NCBI GenBank assembly: GCA_028023455.1 | Contig: JAQFVV010006507.1 | Span: forward strand, 62,001 to 126,000 | Source of the DNA: Epiperipatus broadwayi | Lineage: Eukaryota > Onychophora > Udeonychophora > Euonychophora > Peripatidae | DNA length: 64,000 bases | Direction of reading: 5' to 3' | Part shown: piece after piece, positions 11,130-23,440 of the stretch | How positions within the stretch are numbered: position 1 is the stretch's first letter | Layout of the letters: every line of letters begins with the position of its first letter | Program-made: the position numbers and the translations under genes | Notes under the pieces: model-generated | Seen by the model: only the letters and a program-made list of their open reading frames with translations | What the model was told of the DNA's origin: nothing | Databases searched by the model: none

Positions 11130-11420
11130 GAAATATGGACTCTTGGTACCAGACATAACATAACTTTACAATTTTCAGAGAGATGGAATCTCTATACCAT
11201 ACATACTTTGTCTTGAAACTTTCTAGAAAGATTGACTCTCTGTACCATATATAAATTCACTTTTAAATTTTCCAGAGAGATTGACTCTCTGTACCATATA
11301 TAAGGCACACTTAAATTTTTTAAAGACATTGATTCTCTGTACCATATTTAATGGACATTTAAATTTTTCAGAGAGATTGACTCTCTATACCATATATAAG
11401 GTATCTCTAATCTATTTAAA
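11130..11420 (-). repeat. 48-bp tandem repeat within the F1 coding remnant
   Basis: Six copies with the anchor CTCTSTACCAT recur at about 11140, 11190, 11236, 11285, 11333 and 11381, a spacing of 46-50 and mostly 48 bp. Because 48 is 16 codons, the minus strand can be read as a repeated peptide near MVQRVNLSGKFK. Some frames are broken. Element F2 has no equivalent array. Confidence 0.7.
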
Positions 11421-11499
11421 AATATAGATCATTGAAACCACACATGCTTGTTAGCGAATAAACTGATAATTATAGATTGTTGAAACTTTTGTTCTCTTT

Positions 11500-12323
11500 C
11501 TGAACTATTTGGTTTCATCTTCCTTATTGCCTCTCTTAAATTAATCACCTTATCTGGTGCATGGAGTTGTTTCTCCAACTCCTATCACTTCATAATCCAC
11601 TTTAATCAGACATTTATCCATTTTCCTATAGGTTCTCTTCCTTAAGATTTGTTTTAGGGCTTTCTCTTTTAACCTAACGATCTGATTTGTTACATCATGT
11701 TGTTCCTTCAACTCTGTTTTTATTCTTTTATCTTCATGATCCACCCTAATCTGCTATTTGGTCATCTCCTCATGTATTCTTTTTAGGGAGAGATTTGGTT
11801 TTACTGCTTCTATCAGCATTTCTAATTCTGGGAACTTATCCTCTACCAGTGTATTAGCTGGTTTATTTACTTTTTCATCTAATTTCTCATTCCTTTCTTT
11901 ATTATCAGTAGGCTGACTATCTATCTTATCTTTTAATACTAATGAGCTCTAGCTACCTTCCTGTTTTACAATTCTAACATATTCACACATCTCTCCTGCT
12001 CTATCTTCTAAAAAGGTTTCAGCATTATATTCTAATCTTTGACTATCTTCTATTATACTCTTTTTACTATCATCTCTTAGACTTTCTACCCATCTTTTCA
12101 CAGAGTGACATATCTTTTGTTCGAGACTTCCCTTATTTCTTTTGGGATGTTTATAATCTTCTAGTAAGTTTTGATACATATGATTAGTCATCAGTTTGGT
12201 CAATTTTATACCTGATAGTGCTTTCTTCTTTATTCGAATCTAAAACTCTTCAGTACTTGTTACTATTGTCTTTACATTTATGCTAACCTTTAATCCACTT
12301 ACAACCTCTCCATCTTCTTCTAT
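11500..12323 (-). pseudogene. F1 gag-like pseudogene, downstream part
   Basis: Several minus-strand frames (12203-11949, 11744-11550 and short pieces between) together encode a highly charged, probably coiled-coil protein, for example EQKICHSVKRWVESLRDDSK. It has no cysteine-histidine knuckle and no enzyme motif. The upstream part of the same gene is at 26071-26318, on the other side of inserted element D. Stops and frameshifts show it is not functional. The gag assignment rests on position (between leader and pol remnant) and on the coiled-coil N-terminal gag region of F2. Confidence 0.6.
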
Positions 12324-12327
12324 ATAA
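12324..12327. other. Target-site duplication of D (left), ATAA
   Basis: ATAA immediately precedes the D LTR end TGTGCCAG and recurs at 26067-26070 directly after the other end GCTTCA. This defines the exact insertion boundaries. Confidence 0.9.
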
Positions 12328-15300
12328 TGTGCCAGTCAAAATCGTGTATTTATTCAACAAGACCAATAATCCAAGCAAAAGTACTTTGAATCCAACAATG
12401 CACAAGATACATATGTCAGGACAAGGATGAATTCTAACCTATTTACCTAAACTATTGCCTCTCTGACTAATGGATAACGTTTGTGATGACACTAGAAGTA
12501 CTTGGTTTTATACCATCTCAGCTGGAGGTCATGGTTCACATAGAGACTCAAAATAATAAAAGGTTTATATGAAAAATCAATGATTTAATGGATTCTGATG
12601 ATTGAAGAATGGTACAAATATGATTTGATCGATTACTAATAGTTTGAACCGTAATAATGATAATTCTTTATGGCAACATTATAAGGAAGTGAATTTACAT
12701 CAAAGAAATATTATAAACAAATAGAGTAATGAACCTTAGAGATTGGGAGTGATGACAAACTAAGCTTATTTAAATAACAATATTATAGGAATTTATTAAG
12801 GAATTTGGTACAAAATAAGTTAAATCTTTGTTTATACAACTTGGTTATTTTCTTTAATTCGTTTTGTTGCGGCTTTGACAAACAATGTAAAAGTTTGTTA
12901 ATTGGTCTGCCAAAAACCAATCAGCAATAAAATATTATTAGCCCTCTTCAAGATATTACGAATAAATTTGTTATATATATATATATATCATTTGTATATA
13001 ATGAGTGTATATATATATATATCATTTGTATATAATGAGTGTGGGAAGCAAAATAGTTCTTAAATAAATAATTGACAATTATACCATCAGATTTAATTAA
13101 TTACGAAATTTGTTTGTGAAGGACATGCCATCATGGCAGAGATCATTTCAGGTTTGTTAAATAAAGATATAGAATGATGAAGAAGGCAGTATGCTATTAT
13201 AGATTACAACAAAATAAATGAGGTCTTTTATGAACCACTGGGTGGCTTTACTAAAAGAAATTCCTGATATGTACAGGTAGATAAGAGAAATGTTGGCCCT
13301 CCAGCCAAAGCATGCCTCTGAATAATAATAATAAATGTGATGTGCTGGATTTACCAAACACATCTTAATGGAAATGCTCGAAAAGATCCCTTGGTATGAA
13401 CTACGTCTACTTTGAACGAGTGTGAAAGGTGGGACCGGTCATAGTTAAATTTCTGAAGGTCGTAAAAGGTAATTAGCAAAGCATAATGATAATGATAAAA
13501 TGGTTGTAGCTATAAATACATAATGCCTTAGACATATATAGATAGATAGTGTATCACTAACAAAATTAATAACTTAATTTCTGATTAAAATAATCGTCTG
13601 CCATAATGGAAAGTCACAGAAACCTTAGGCCATCAATGAATGAATCATAAATTATACTATAAAAAGAAAGGCAAGAATTAAAACTAAAATATAAATTGTT
13701 TTCCATACTTTCAAATATTTCATTTATTAATAAGTTATTAAATAATTTATCAAAGATTACAAATAAGATTGTCTTTAATTAACATAGACGGCATTGAATA
13801 TCGAACTAATAAATTGTAAATTTAATATTTTTTTGACAAATAAAATATATATGTATGAAATATATACTGATAAAATTCTATGACAAATTTTACTTAATTG
13901 ATTCACTAAAATTATTTATTTTTTCAGAAATAATTACAGGGCTATTTTAAATTGGAGGTAATAGTAAGATACTTTTAAAATAATTTCAATCATAACTAAA
14001 TTTAAAATAAATTTATAATATAAAAGGTACAAAACTAAATGAGCTTTCTAATAATTAACTTACAGGAGGTAAGTCTTCTGTAATAATTTTCAAATAAAAA
14101 AAAATAAGAGGGAGAAAATTTAAAGTTAGTTTCTCATTGAGTTTTGTACTTGGAAATTTCAGTAAGTGAAATATTCTAAATAAACCAACAAAAATTAATT
14201 TAATTTGCCACATCAAAATAATGTAAGATTTTATAAGAATTGATATTTTAAATTGAATAAAATTAAAAGATGCATTTTAAACCAAGCCATATAAACATCA
14301 CACAGATATATAAAATATAAATTAGTATTTATTTGGAAAACAAGTAAAATAGAATCAATTGCTTGTGGTGAATTGGATGTTACCTCAGAATCAGTCGGTA
14401 GGCATTCCATGGCTTGAAACAGCAGTTACAATCAGATCATTTAGCAGACTTCTTTGACACAGTATCGTCTCGGGATAGGTCTTGAAAGCACCGGAAAAGC
14501 ATGGTGGTGAGGTGGTGGAACAGACCTCTGAGAAGCAAATGACCAATCTGTTCACCCCATAATTTCTTTAGGCACGATGTATATATAGATTAATCACTTC
14601 TCTTCAGTAAACTCAATAATCCCTTCAATCCAATTTTCCACAATTTATGTGGTCTGGTCTTATCTACAGGATTCAATCTATACTGACCTCCACCTATTGT
14701 AATCTCTCTAAGCATTTATCTGAGGTTGGTGCCTGCTTTGGAGGGAAATCTATAATCCTACATGCCCCAAGGGTTGATTTCCTAATTACAAAAATAACAA
14801 CAAGCATATTAAGTTTATCAGTCATTGTACTAACAAAATCTATTAAATTAAGGTTTAGATTAACAAAATGTAGATTTTATTCAGAAAAATTTTAGGAATT
14901 TGGTACAATGACTTTCACATTTAATATTTGATTAAAACTTAAGTAGAAATTTACAAAATATAATTGATCCTTCAATGTACATTTATCAAAAGATAAATAT
15001 AAAATGTTACCAACTGATTAATTTAAGAAAAAAATGAATTTTATTGAAGAATTTAAAATATCTGTAACATTTTATAGATATCTAGGATTCCATTACATAT
15101 AAATACTAATTTAATAAAATACACATAATATACTTTTACAAATATTATAAAATAAATAAACTATTATAAAAGATTAGTTAATCATAAAATACAAATTAAT
15201 TAGATACAAGATTACAATATTGCTTATAATTATACTACCACCAATTATGAGGTAGGTGTCAGTTATTATAAATAATTGGGTTCAAACCCACAGTAGTGCT

Positions 15301-15352
15301 GATGACATTGGCACTAGATGAAGCAGAAATATGTATTATATTTCCAGCTTCA
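12328..15352 (-). repeat. Element D 3' LTR (3,025 bp)
   Basis: Plus-strand ends TGTGCCAG...GCTTCA give the minus LTR TGAAGC...CTGGCACA, with TG...CA termini. It matches 19339-20056 plus 23821-26066. A possible TATA box lies on the minus strand at 14576-14590 (TATATATA). The short frames 13157-13363 and 14647-14895 recur in the other copy only as diverged non-coding sequence. Confidence 0.9.
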
Positions 15353-15365
15353 TATCCCTCATCTT
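15353..15365 (-). promoter_or_regulatory. Polypurine tract of D
   Basis: The minus strand reads AAGATGAGGGATA directly before the LTR start TGAAGC. It is less pure than the F1 tract but in the right place. Confidence 0.6.
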
Positions 15366-15708
15366 GGAAAAAAACAACAAAGAATGTTTTATTTGGGTGT
15401 CCAGTGACAATAGAGGCTGACCAAGAGTTTGCTGACCAAGGTTTATTATATTATTATTGGAATGGTAACTGTATTGAGATCTGCAAGCCTGTAGTTTCTT
15501 CTAAATTTATTACTCTGCTGAAATTACAATTCTTAAACTATCATCCTATTAAATGATTTATTTTCTTAGCAATTTTTTCTTATCTTCCTCATTCTACTAA
15601 CTTTAGTCTTCTTGCTTCATTTAGTGACTATTAGCTAATAGTCCTTAGGCAAGAATTATATATCAACAGTCCAGCAATGTAATCAATATGTATTTCAATG
15701 ATATGGAG
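15366..15708. other. Element D, 3' untranslated interior
   Basis: This lies between the stop of the D reading region (15709) and the polypurine tract. A plus-strand frame at 15296-15556 crosses the LTR boundary and is taken as chance. Confidence 0.55.
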
Positions 15709-17327
15709 TCATACACAAAAGGTCCCACATTTTGAGATAATTTTGACTTCCCCTGGATCTGGAGATATTTCATAGTATGGTTTTAAATGTCGAGCATTAA
15801 AAGTCTCTTTTTGTTCATTAAAAATTTCTTTGCTTATTCCATCATCAGCTAGGCTGAAGGCACTATTTTTATGTTTGCAATGTTTATCTTTGTGTTTTTT
15901 CTCTTCTTTTTTGCTCTGCTGTTTATCATATTTATCTCGACCTTTTGTCATATTGTGTGCTATTTTCCTGATTATTTCTGAGAGCAGTATCTCTCTTTTT
16001 TCAATTGTTTCCAAATTACTATTTAATTCTGGTATATTAGCTTTTGCAACATCATTTTTCAATGTTTCTAGTGGAATTTCATTTTTATTTGAATTTCCTA
16101 TTAGATTATCATTTATTTTGGGAATTTCTGATGTAGGTTTATCTTCTAATATATTTATTTTGTATTCTTTTTCATTTACTTCCATATCTATAGACTTCAA
16201 TGTTCTCAACTATTTTTTTTTTATTCAAGAGGTTCTGGAATGATTTCTACATCAGGTTTCATCTTTTCCATGTTTTCTGTATTGATTTCAGCATCTATTG
16301 TAGTCTCTGAATAGATGTTTACTTTTTTGGTATCTCCATATTAATATTACAATCATCAATATTTACAGCATTAATTTTAGACTCTTCCATGATCTCAACC
16401 TTGATTTTAGACTCTTTCACAATTTTTAAATCAATTTTAGATTTTATTAAATCAGCTTGCAACTCATAAGCAGTCTTTGCATCCACTTTAAATTCTGTTA
16501 CTGTATTTGATACTATTGCAGTCTCAGCTTCTGTATCTACTACTACTTCTTTTGCAAATTTAGAGATATATTCCACAATTATAAATTTTCCTGAAGGTGG
16601 ACTGACAACTTCAATAAGATCCTTTGTAATTTCAATTTGTTCCTTTTTAACACTTTCAAGTTTTGCTTCATCAGTAATTGGATATTCAACTGGTGATTCT
16701 TTTAAAATATCTTTGGCTGGAAGTTCTAAAGTTTCTTTAACTTGGTTTAATTCAACAATATTCTCTGTATCTCTTTCTGTTTTAAAATGTTCTTCCACTA
16801 AAAGATCCTTTAAAATCATTTCTGACATCTTTTGAATATCAACTTGTAACGTTTGTTCTTCCACAATCTCAGAATCAATTCTTTGCTCAAACAGTTTAGG
16901 TATAATAATATCAGCTTCTTCCTTTGTAATTATATCTCTTGCTGGTTTTGACTCTGGCTTTGGTTCAATAGATTCAGCAACTTCTTCTGCACTTATTACT
17001 TCTTTAGGTGAAATTACAATTCTGGTTATTTCATCTAGAGATTCTCTTTGTGGAGGCAGTTCTTCACCATCTTTAATCATTTTTGTAGATTGTTCGTACT
17101 TATCCTTCTTCATCTTTGTCCTTTGGTATAATTTTTTTTATTTCTTGTATAGTTCTCTCTGCCCTCATTCGGCTTGACTCCTCATTAATTTGGATCATCC
17201 TCATCATACTCTGGGGCATGACAATCACATTTTTATCTTCTGAAATTTGTTCCTCCCTGTTTTCTTCTTTCATTGGGGTGCCAATATCAACATCTTCACT
17301 TTCTTTTTCTTCTATGCTGTTATCCAT
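15709..17327 (-). pseudogene. Element D open reading region: acidic K/E/I-rich protein with integrase-like tail
   Basis: Three abutting minus-strand frames appear to be one broken gene of roughly 540 codons. Frame one begins MDNSIEEKESEDVD at 17327 and stops at 17100. Frame two (17113-16319, 264 aa) overlaps it by 14 nt. Frame three is 16209-15709 (166 aa). Breaks fall at A-runs, such as the one near 16322. The middle is very rich in E, K, I and V with loose internal repeats (ESKIKVEIMEESKI) and almost no aromatic or cysteine residues, so it is probably extended or coiled coil. The end reads FNARHLKPYYE, like the Gypsy integrase tail seen in F1 (YNARSLIPY). I do not recognise the rest. It may be a gag fused by deletion to the last codons of pol. 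Confidence 0.6.
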
Positions 17328-19289
17328 TTGGATTTTGAAAAGTTTGTCAACAGTAATAATGCTGATCTTAGAATTCAAAGTTATGGCTAACTGAAACTTT
17401 AAGACAATCTTGAACAACTAGAATGTAAACGTATTTTGTAACTTGGAATTTATATAATCACTAATTCGAATGTTTGCTTCCCTTATTCTGTCCACTTTTC
17501 TCATCATGATTTACTGACTGTGTCCATTCTGACCTGCCCTACTAAGTTCTTGTCTGTTTCAAGCCAGATATTTAAATAATTGTTTCAACTTCAACAAAAA
17601 AAAAAACTTTATCATGAGAATGACTGATTTGTTTTTGATTCTAGCTGGTCACCCTTGGTCACTCTTTGCCTCTGAAATGAACTAAAAAAAATCATTTTTT
17701 TAAAAAATTCGATACACAATTTGTTGTTATGAATATTACATTGCTTTCAATTTTATTACATATTACACCAGTTATAAAATTCTTCACTCTCCAAATCTCG
17801 TATATTTAAAAAAAAAAATTGTTGACAAGAATTACCACGGTTCTTTTTTTATTTATTTATTTTTGAACTTGATAACGAATTTATAATGGTAATAGGTACT
17901 CTATTCCCTACACTAGGGTGCCAGTTATCAAGATCAGCGATAATATAACACTTATAGATAGCTCTACTATATATAAAATATATATGTACTTTTATCGATT
18001 GTTAACACAGTATGCCCATATGAATAAACATTAAATACATCTTGTTACCACCTTTTACACATAAGGCTATGGTTGTAGTACATGGGCTTTAAACATTTTT
18101 TAAGCACGTGAAAACACACAAGAAAAAAAATTCACGTGTGCATGTAAAACCAGATACAAAAAAAAAAAAAATTCTACATATGGTTGTAATACATGAGTTA
18201 AAAAACTTTTACAATATATATATATATATATGTGGTTCAAAAATCAGGTACTACAACTAACAAAAACTTTTACATTTAAAGTTATAGGGTTTGGATTTAA
18301 AAGAAAATATTTCGCACAACATTTTATGGTTGTAAAACAGTCTTTCATTTTTGACACTCTTGAAATAAACTTTACATCACTTTGATATCACTTTATGATT
18401 ATTTTACATAGTTTGAGTTTCCTATAAATCTATCATTAAGAGAACACATTTTGCTAAGCTTAAAAGCACCTATATAACAAACTTTTAAATATATTAGTCT
18501 GAGTATATAAAACTGTATCTATGAAATATCATTTGGGGATGTGAATATTTGTTCAACTGTCAAATCCAGAAAAAAAAATGTACATCTATATTGGGGAAAA
18601 ACTTTTCAACCTTTTATGCTTGAGATACAACACAATTTTTCCACACATATGGGTTTCCAAGAAAATATATAGTAATGCAATACATATAAAATTTTCAAAC
18701 ACATCTGTTCCTACACATCGCACATACACACCCATGTACATATATATGCAGTGCTACATATACAAGTACATAGATTTTACACACACATACATCTATATAC
18801 ATTACATAATACTACACACTATTGGAAACGAGAAGGAAAAAAAAACTTTGGAGAAAAAATTGAAAAAAAAAATCCATATACATGCAAAATTCTTTACACT
18901 TTGCTTTAAAATAGACACAACATTATACTCAATTAACAAAAAAAAAAAACTTTCTACATAATAAAACTCAGGAAGTAAAAAAAAAAACCTCTTACATATA
19001 CATTAATATAGTAGTTCAAACTACTTTCACATTTTATACAATCTGTTTAACCATATGAGTTTTCATTTTAATTAATCTGTTTATCAAAAAAAAAAAAAGA
19101 ATTACAGATTATGGATGGAAAACATGGTATTCCTCTTTACTTTACTAACGAAACAGTATTTGATTTTATAAAATCAAAATGACAAAACTAAATCATTTTA
19201 TATTCTGGAAAATTATGTATATATTAAATTATATATAGCAAATTATACACATATAGCTCATGAATTATTCAGGGTGTGGGAATAATGAA
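17328..19289 (-). other. Long 5' leader of element D
   Basis: About 2 kb of AT-rich sequence lies between the primer-binding site and the first plausible start codon. It contains many A runs of 5-13 followed by CTTT or CCTC and then ACATA (near 17589, 18200, 18255, 18838, 18937 and 18977). The plus-strand frame 18578-18961 is low complexity and not a gene. Confidence 0.5.
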
Positions 19290-19312
19290 CAGACTCCACG
19301 ATTGGGCGTCCA
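19290..19312 (-). promoter_or_regulatory. Candidate primer-binding site of D
   Basis: The minus strand reads TGGACGCCCAATCGTGGAG, starting with TGG as expected for pairing with a tRNA CCA end. Related sites occur next to F2 (39728-39745) and H (47399-47418). It lies 26 nt from the LTR end instead of 0-8 nt. The spacer holds a ten-base A run on the plus strand (T on the minus strand), perhaps a later insertion. Confidence 0.5.
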
Positions 19313-20790
19313 AACTCAGAAAAAAAAAACGTAGCCTCTGTGCCAGTCAAAATCGTGTATTCATTCATTAAGACCAATAATCCAAGCAAAAGTACCTTGA
19401 ATCCAACTATGCACAAGATACATATGTCAGGACAAGGATGAATCCTAACCTATTTGCCTAAACTATTGCCTCTCTGACTAATGGATAACGTTTATGATGA
19501 CCTAGCAGTGGTTGGCTTTATTTCGTCCCAGCTGGAGGTCATGGTTCACATAGAAACTCAAAATAATAAAGGTTTATATGAAAAATCAATGATTTAATGG
19601 ACTCTGACGATTGCAGAAGGGTACAGATATGATTGGATCGATTACTAATGGTTTGAACCGTAATAATGATAATTCTTAATGGCAACACTATAAAGAAGTG
19701 AATTTACATCAAAGAAATGTTATAAACAAATAGAGTAATGAACCTTAGAGATTGGGAGTGATGACAAACTAAGCTTATTTAAATAACAATATTATAGGAA
19801 TTTATTAAGGAATTTAGTACAAAATAAGTTAAGTCTTTCTTTATACAACTTGGTTATTTTCTTTAATTCGTTTTGATGCAGCTTTGACAAACAATGTAAA
19901 AGTTTGTTAATTAGTCAGCCAAAAACCAATCAGCAATAAAATATTATTAGCCCTCTTCAAGATATTACAAATAAATCTGTTAATATATATATATATTACA
20001 AGACATGAAAGATGGGCATTTAAAACACTATTACATTTAAAATCATTTGTATATAATGAAACAGTTACATCTGTTTCACCTAAAATCTTCGATAATAGTA
20101 TATATTTGTTGTAGGCGTGTATTTCTTAAAATTTTAAAAACTTTGTGCTTATAATATAGCAGGGTATGTGCGTATATAATCGTCCTATTAATATAAAATT
20201 ACAGTCTCAAATATTTATATACAAGCATATTCTGTTAGATTTGTTAAAACTGAAATAAACATAACTGTATAATTAAAATTTATCTATATAGCAGCATAAT
20301 AAGTTAAATTTATAATATTACTTATTTTTCAATATTCTTTCTCAATAATTATTTAAGTCAGTATTTATTAAAACTTATTAGTATATAATATAGTAATTTA
20401 TAAGTCAGTATTTATTTTAAATTATTTCCAAGTTTTCAATTCTTTTGTTTGCTTAAAATTACAAGCAGAAAGTTTTATCAGTTTTGACACTTCGTTCTAA
20501 AAATAAATCTTTGACTAAAATTTGACCTATTTAAAAATTATAACCAAGACCAATTATAATATTCAGTCAGGCATAAATCTATACAAAAATCTTTACAAAT
20601 TACTTATGACCATTCTCTTGAAAATATATATTTTAACCATGACGTCAATTAAAACAATAGAGTCTTACCAAGTCCAGATTTAGATATACTTAATATTTTT
20701 ACTAACTGGATATTTGGTTAAAGGCTAGTTTGAACTAGTCATCTTGTGATGTGGCATGACTCAAAGTAGGAGGTTACTACTGTCAAAAAT

Positions 20791-20806
20791 ATAGCATAAA
20801 AAGGGG
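20791..20806 (+). promoter_or_regulatory. TATA box of LTR C
   Basis: CATAAAAAGGGG within otherwise LTR-like context, about 0.74 kb from the left end, followed 0.8 kb later by a poly(A) signal. It is inferred from position and sequence only. Confidence 0.45.
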
Positions 20807-21603
20807 TCCAAATAGCCACCAAAAACCTCTTCCATCATCTGTCTTAAGTTTTGCTCTTGCTGTGAACATTGTGATTGCTGCCAAAATTATTTCCAAAGGC
20901 CAGAGCTGAAGCTAAGTAAGAAAACTGTTTCTGCTGTTTAGAAAGCTAAATCTTAAAAAAAAACTACCATTCAAGCTGCTCCAAAGATGACCGTTGGCTA
21001 AAAGACAAAGAGACAGCCGTTTGCTCTTCCACGAGCGGCTACCGATGAGAGAAAACCTCCACCATGTCCATCACAGTAAGAAAGAAGCTGTACCTGAGAG
21101 ACCAGAGAGTTCCTGACCAGAGAAATGGAGAAAGCTGCCACAGAGATAAATTTGCGAAGCTCCATCCAGACTAAAACCTAAGAGAAGCCCAACCTGACTG
21201 AATATAGTGAGAAGCACATAGAAACAATGCCTTAAAAGAGACTTTGCCGGTAAATCCTTTCTGACAAATATTAAATCTCATAACTAAAACGTATACTAAA
21301 TGAAAGCTAGCTAACTAAATCACATAATCAATTATATTTTCTAAATGTTCAATTAAAATATTTATCTTAAAATGTTTATCTTAAATTTGTTTAAATCTTA
21401 GAACACTCCAAATTCTTGCTTGATCATTAATAATTTTAAATAATCCTAAACATCTAGTTTCTATAAAACCATACAACAAATTTATTTCTATATTATCATC
21501 TTATTGATCGTTTTATGCAATTTATTCTTATGTCATCTATCTTTAGTTTTAAGTTCATGTTTATTGATTTATGCTGTGTTTTATCAGAATAGAGTCTTGT
21601 GTT

Positions 21604-21625
21604 AATAAATTATCGGGGGGGGGGG
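21604..21625 (+). terminator. Poly(A) signal and 11-G run in LTR C
   Basis: AATAAA at 21604-21609 is followed 6 nt later by eleven G. LTR K has the same pairing (ATTAAA at 43908, ten G at 43972). A G-rich element downstream of a poly(A) signal can promote cleavage, so this probably marks the R/U5 border. Confidence 0.5.
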
Positions 21626-21759
21626 TGAGCAATCACTTTTATTATATCAAAGTATTGCGATATAAAGAATATAGTTAAGACTCTTTTCTGAATTATATTT
21701 GTGCTAGAGTGAATCGGTATTTATAATGCCCGAATAAGTGATTTAAAATCTTTTGCTAA

Positions 21760-22190
21760 AGTTATTTAAAAATGTATATTTGCATATATTATTTAAAATG
21801 CATCTTTTTCTCAAGTTATTGAAAATGAAAATGTTTTGCGAAAGTTATTTAAAATGTATATTTGCGTATATTATTTAAAACGCATCTTTTCTCAAGTTAT
21901 CTAAAATGAAAAGGTTTGCTAAAGTTAGTTAAAATGTATATATTGCATATGTTATTTAAAACACAGATTTTGCCCAAGTTATTTAAGAATTATATTTGCG
22001 TAAGTGATTTAAAATATGTATTTTGCCAGCTATTTGAAAAGGTATATTTTACACAAAGTATTTAAAATGTAGGTTTGCATTCGCTATTCAAAACATTTTG
22101 CATTATTAGTAAGGTCTATTTTGACGAATTATTTAAGATGAGTAATTTATTTAAAAATCAATAATTTGCGTGAGCTATTTTATAACTCTT
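21760..22190 (+). repeat. Tandem array in LTR C (about 80-bp units of about 26-bp submotifs)
   Basis: The submotif AGTTATTTAAAATGTATATT with TTTGCG recurs, grouped into about 80-bp units near 21762, 21844 and 21922, then more diverged copies. Confidence 0.75.
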
Positions 22191-22534
22191 ATTTTATTAT
22201 TTAAAAATCAGTTTGATATTAGATGTAGTTATACTACATATAACTAATGTTCCCAGTTCTAAAAAATCAGAAGTTTGCTATAACTTCGAATTAGAGAATT
22301 AAGTAGCTATGCAGAGAAACCTTAAATCAGATTCTCATTATTGCTTTTATCATATAATTTAATAAGCTCCTTTATGAACTGACCAGTGGTAGTAGCACTG
22401 AAGAAGCTAAGATTTTGGTGTAATTAATTTATAAAATATTAATTTAGCGTTGCGAATGTATTGCTAATTTGCATAAATATGCACATCTACTTGCTATGTA
22501 TATAATGGCCCATCTCAAGATTGTTCAACGTCCA

Positions 22535-22617
22535 GTCACGCCTCAAAAGTTTAGGCCACTGCGACATTTTCTTCGTATTTCATCAAGTCACGCCTCAAAA
22601 GTTTAGGCAAATGTGAC
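22535..22617 (+). repeat. Duplicated hairpin in LTR C
   Basis: GTCACGCCTCAAAAGTTTAG occurs at 22535 and 22587. Each copy ends in a complementary half (AGGC...GCGAC at 22565, AGGC...GTGAC at 22617), so each can fold as GTCAC/GTGAC plus GCCT/AGGC. One of the two terminal stems is imperfect. Confidence 0.6.
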
Positions 22618-22959
22618 AGTTATTCGTACTTAACGGAACCAAAGCGTTTCCACAGGACTCATAAGCCACCCTTCTATTCACTAAATAAATAGGCCTCTTC
22701 TATTATAGCAAGCAGATCGGTTAGGGAACCGTTTACTAGGTAATAAACCCCAATTAAGAATGCATTCGATGCGCACTTATCTGATACTATAGTTTCAAAC
22801 GCACTAGAATCTGATGTTCCACTACCATCACATCTCAGTTCAACTTCCCTAGAAAGTAACTTCGGTTTTGATCCGATCTAGAATCTGATTTAATGTGTTT
22901 ATCTGTATTGCAATTATATATCATGCAAATATCGGTGATATGATTTAAAATATATTAAT

Positions 22960-23045
22960 AATATAATCTTAAACTTAGTAATTATAATATAATTTTAAAC
23001 TTAGTAATAATAATATAATTTTAAACTTAGTAATAATAATATAAT
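22960..23045 (+). repeat. Short tandem array, about 27-bp unit
   Basis: Three to four copies of AATATAATTTTAAACTTAGT. Confidence 0.75.
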
Positions 23046-23165
23046 CTCTTATTCATCAACAAATCGATCACTCTAGCTAACTATAACCAATTCCAAATAT
23101 ATAAAACATAGCATGAATTAGAACATGAAAGATGACATAAGCTTATTAAAAAATACACTGCTGTG

Positions 23166-23440
23166 TGATATTATTTTATAACTCGAGAATTGATTCATTG
23201 CTTGTAATATTATTTTATAACTCGGAGAATCCACTCATTACTTTGTAATATTATTTTATAACCTAGAGAATCCACTCATTGTTTTGGATATTATTTTATA
23301 ACCCTGAGAATTCACTCATTGCTTTGTAATATTATTTTATAACACTGAGAATCCACTCAATGCTTTGTAATATTGTTTCATAACCCTGAGAATCCACTCA
23401 TTTATTTGTATTATTATTTTATAACCCCAGTATTCACTCA
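23166..23440 (+). repeat. Tandem array, about 53-bp unit
   Basis: Five to six copies containing ATTATTTTATAACCCTGAGA and CCACTCATTGCTTTG. Lies near the 3' end of LTR C. Confidence 0.78.

Noticed and set aside
15298-15345. CTGATGA...GAAA in LTR D
   Set aside because: The bases flanking stem II do not pair and there is no complementary stem I or III.
15830-16243. 137-residue plus-strand frame rich in S, F and L
   Set aside because: Antisense shadow of the D coding remnant.
23166-23440. Regularly spaced repeat resembling a CRISPR array
   Set aside because: Repeats are directly tandem without unique spacers, inside a eukaryotic LTR.
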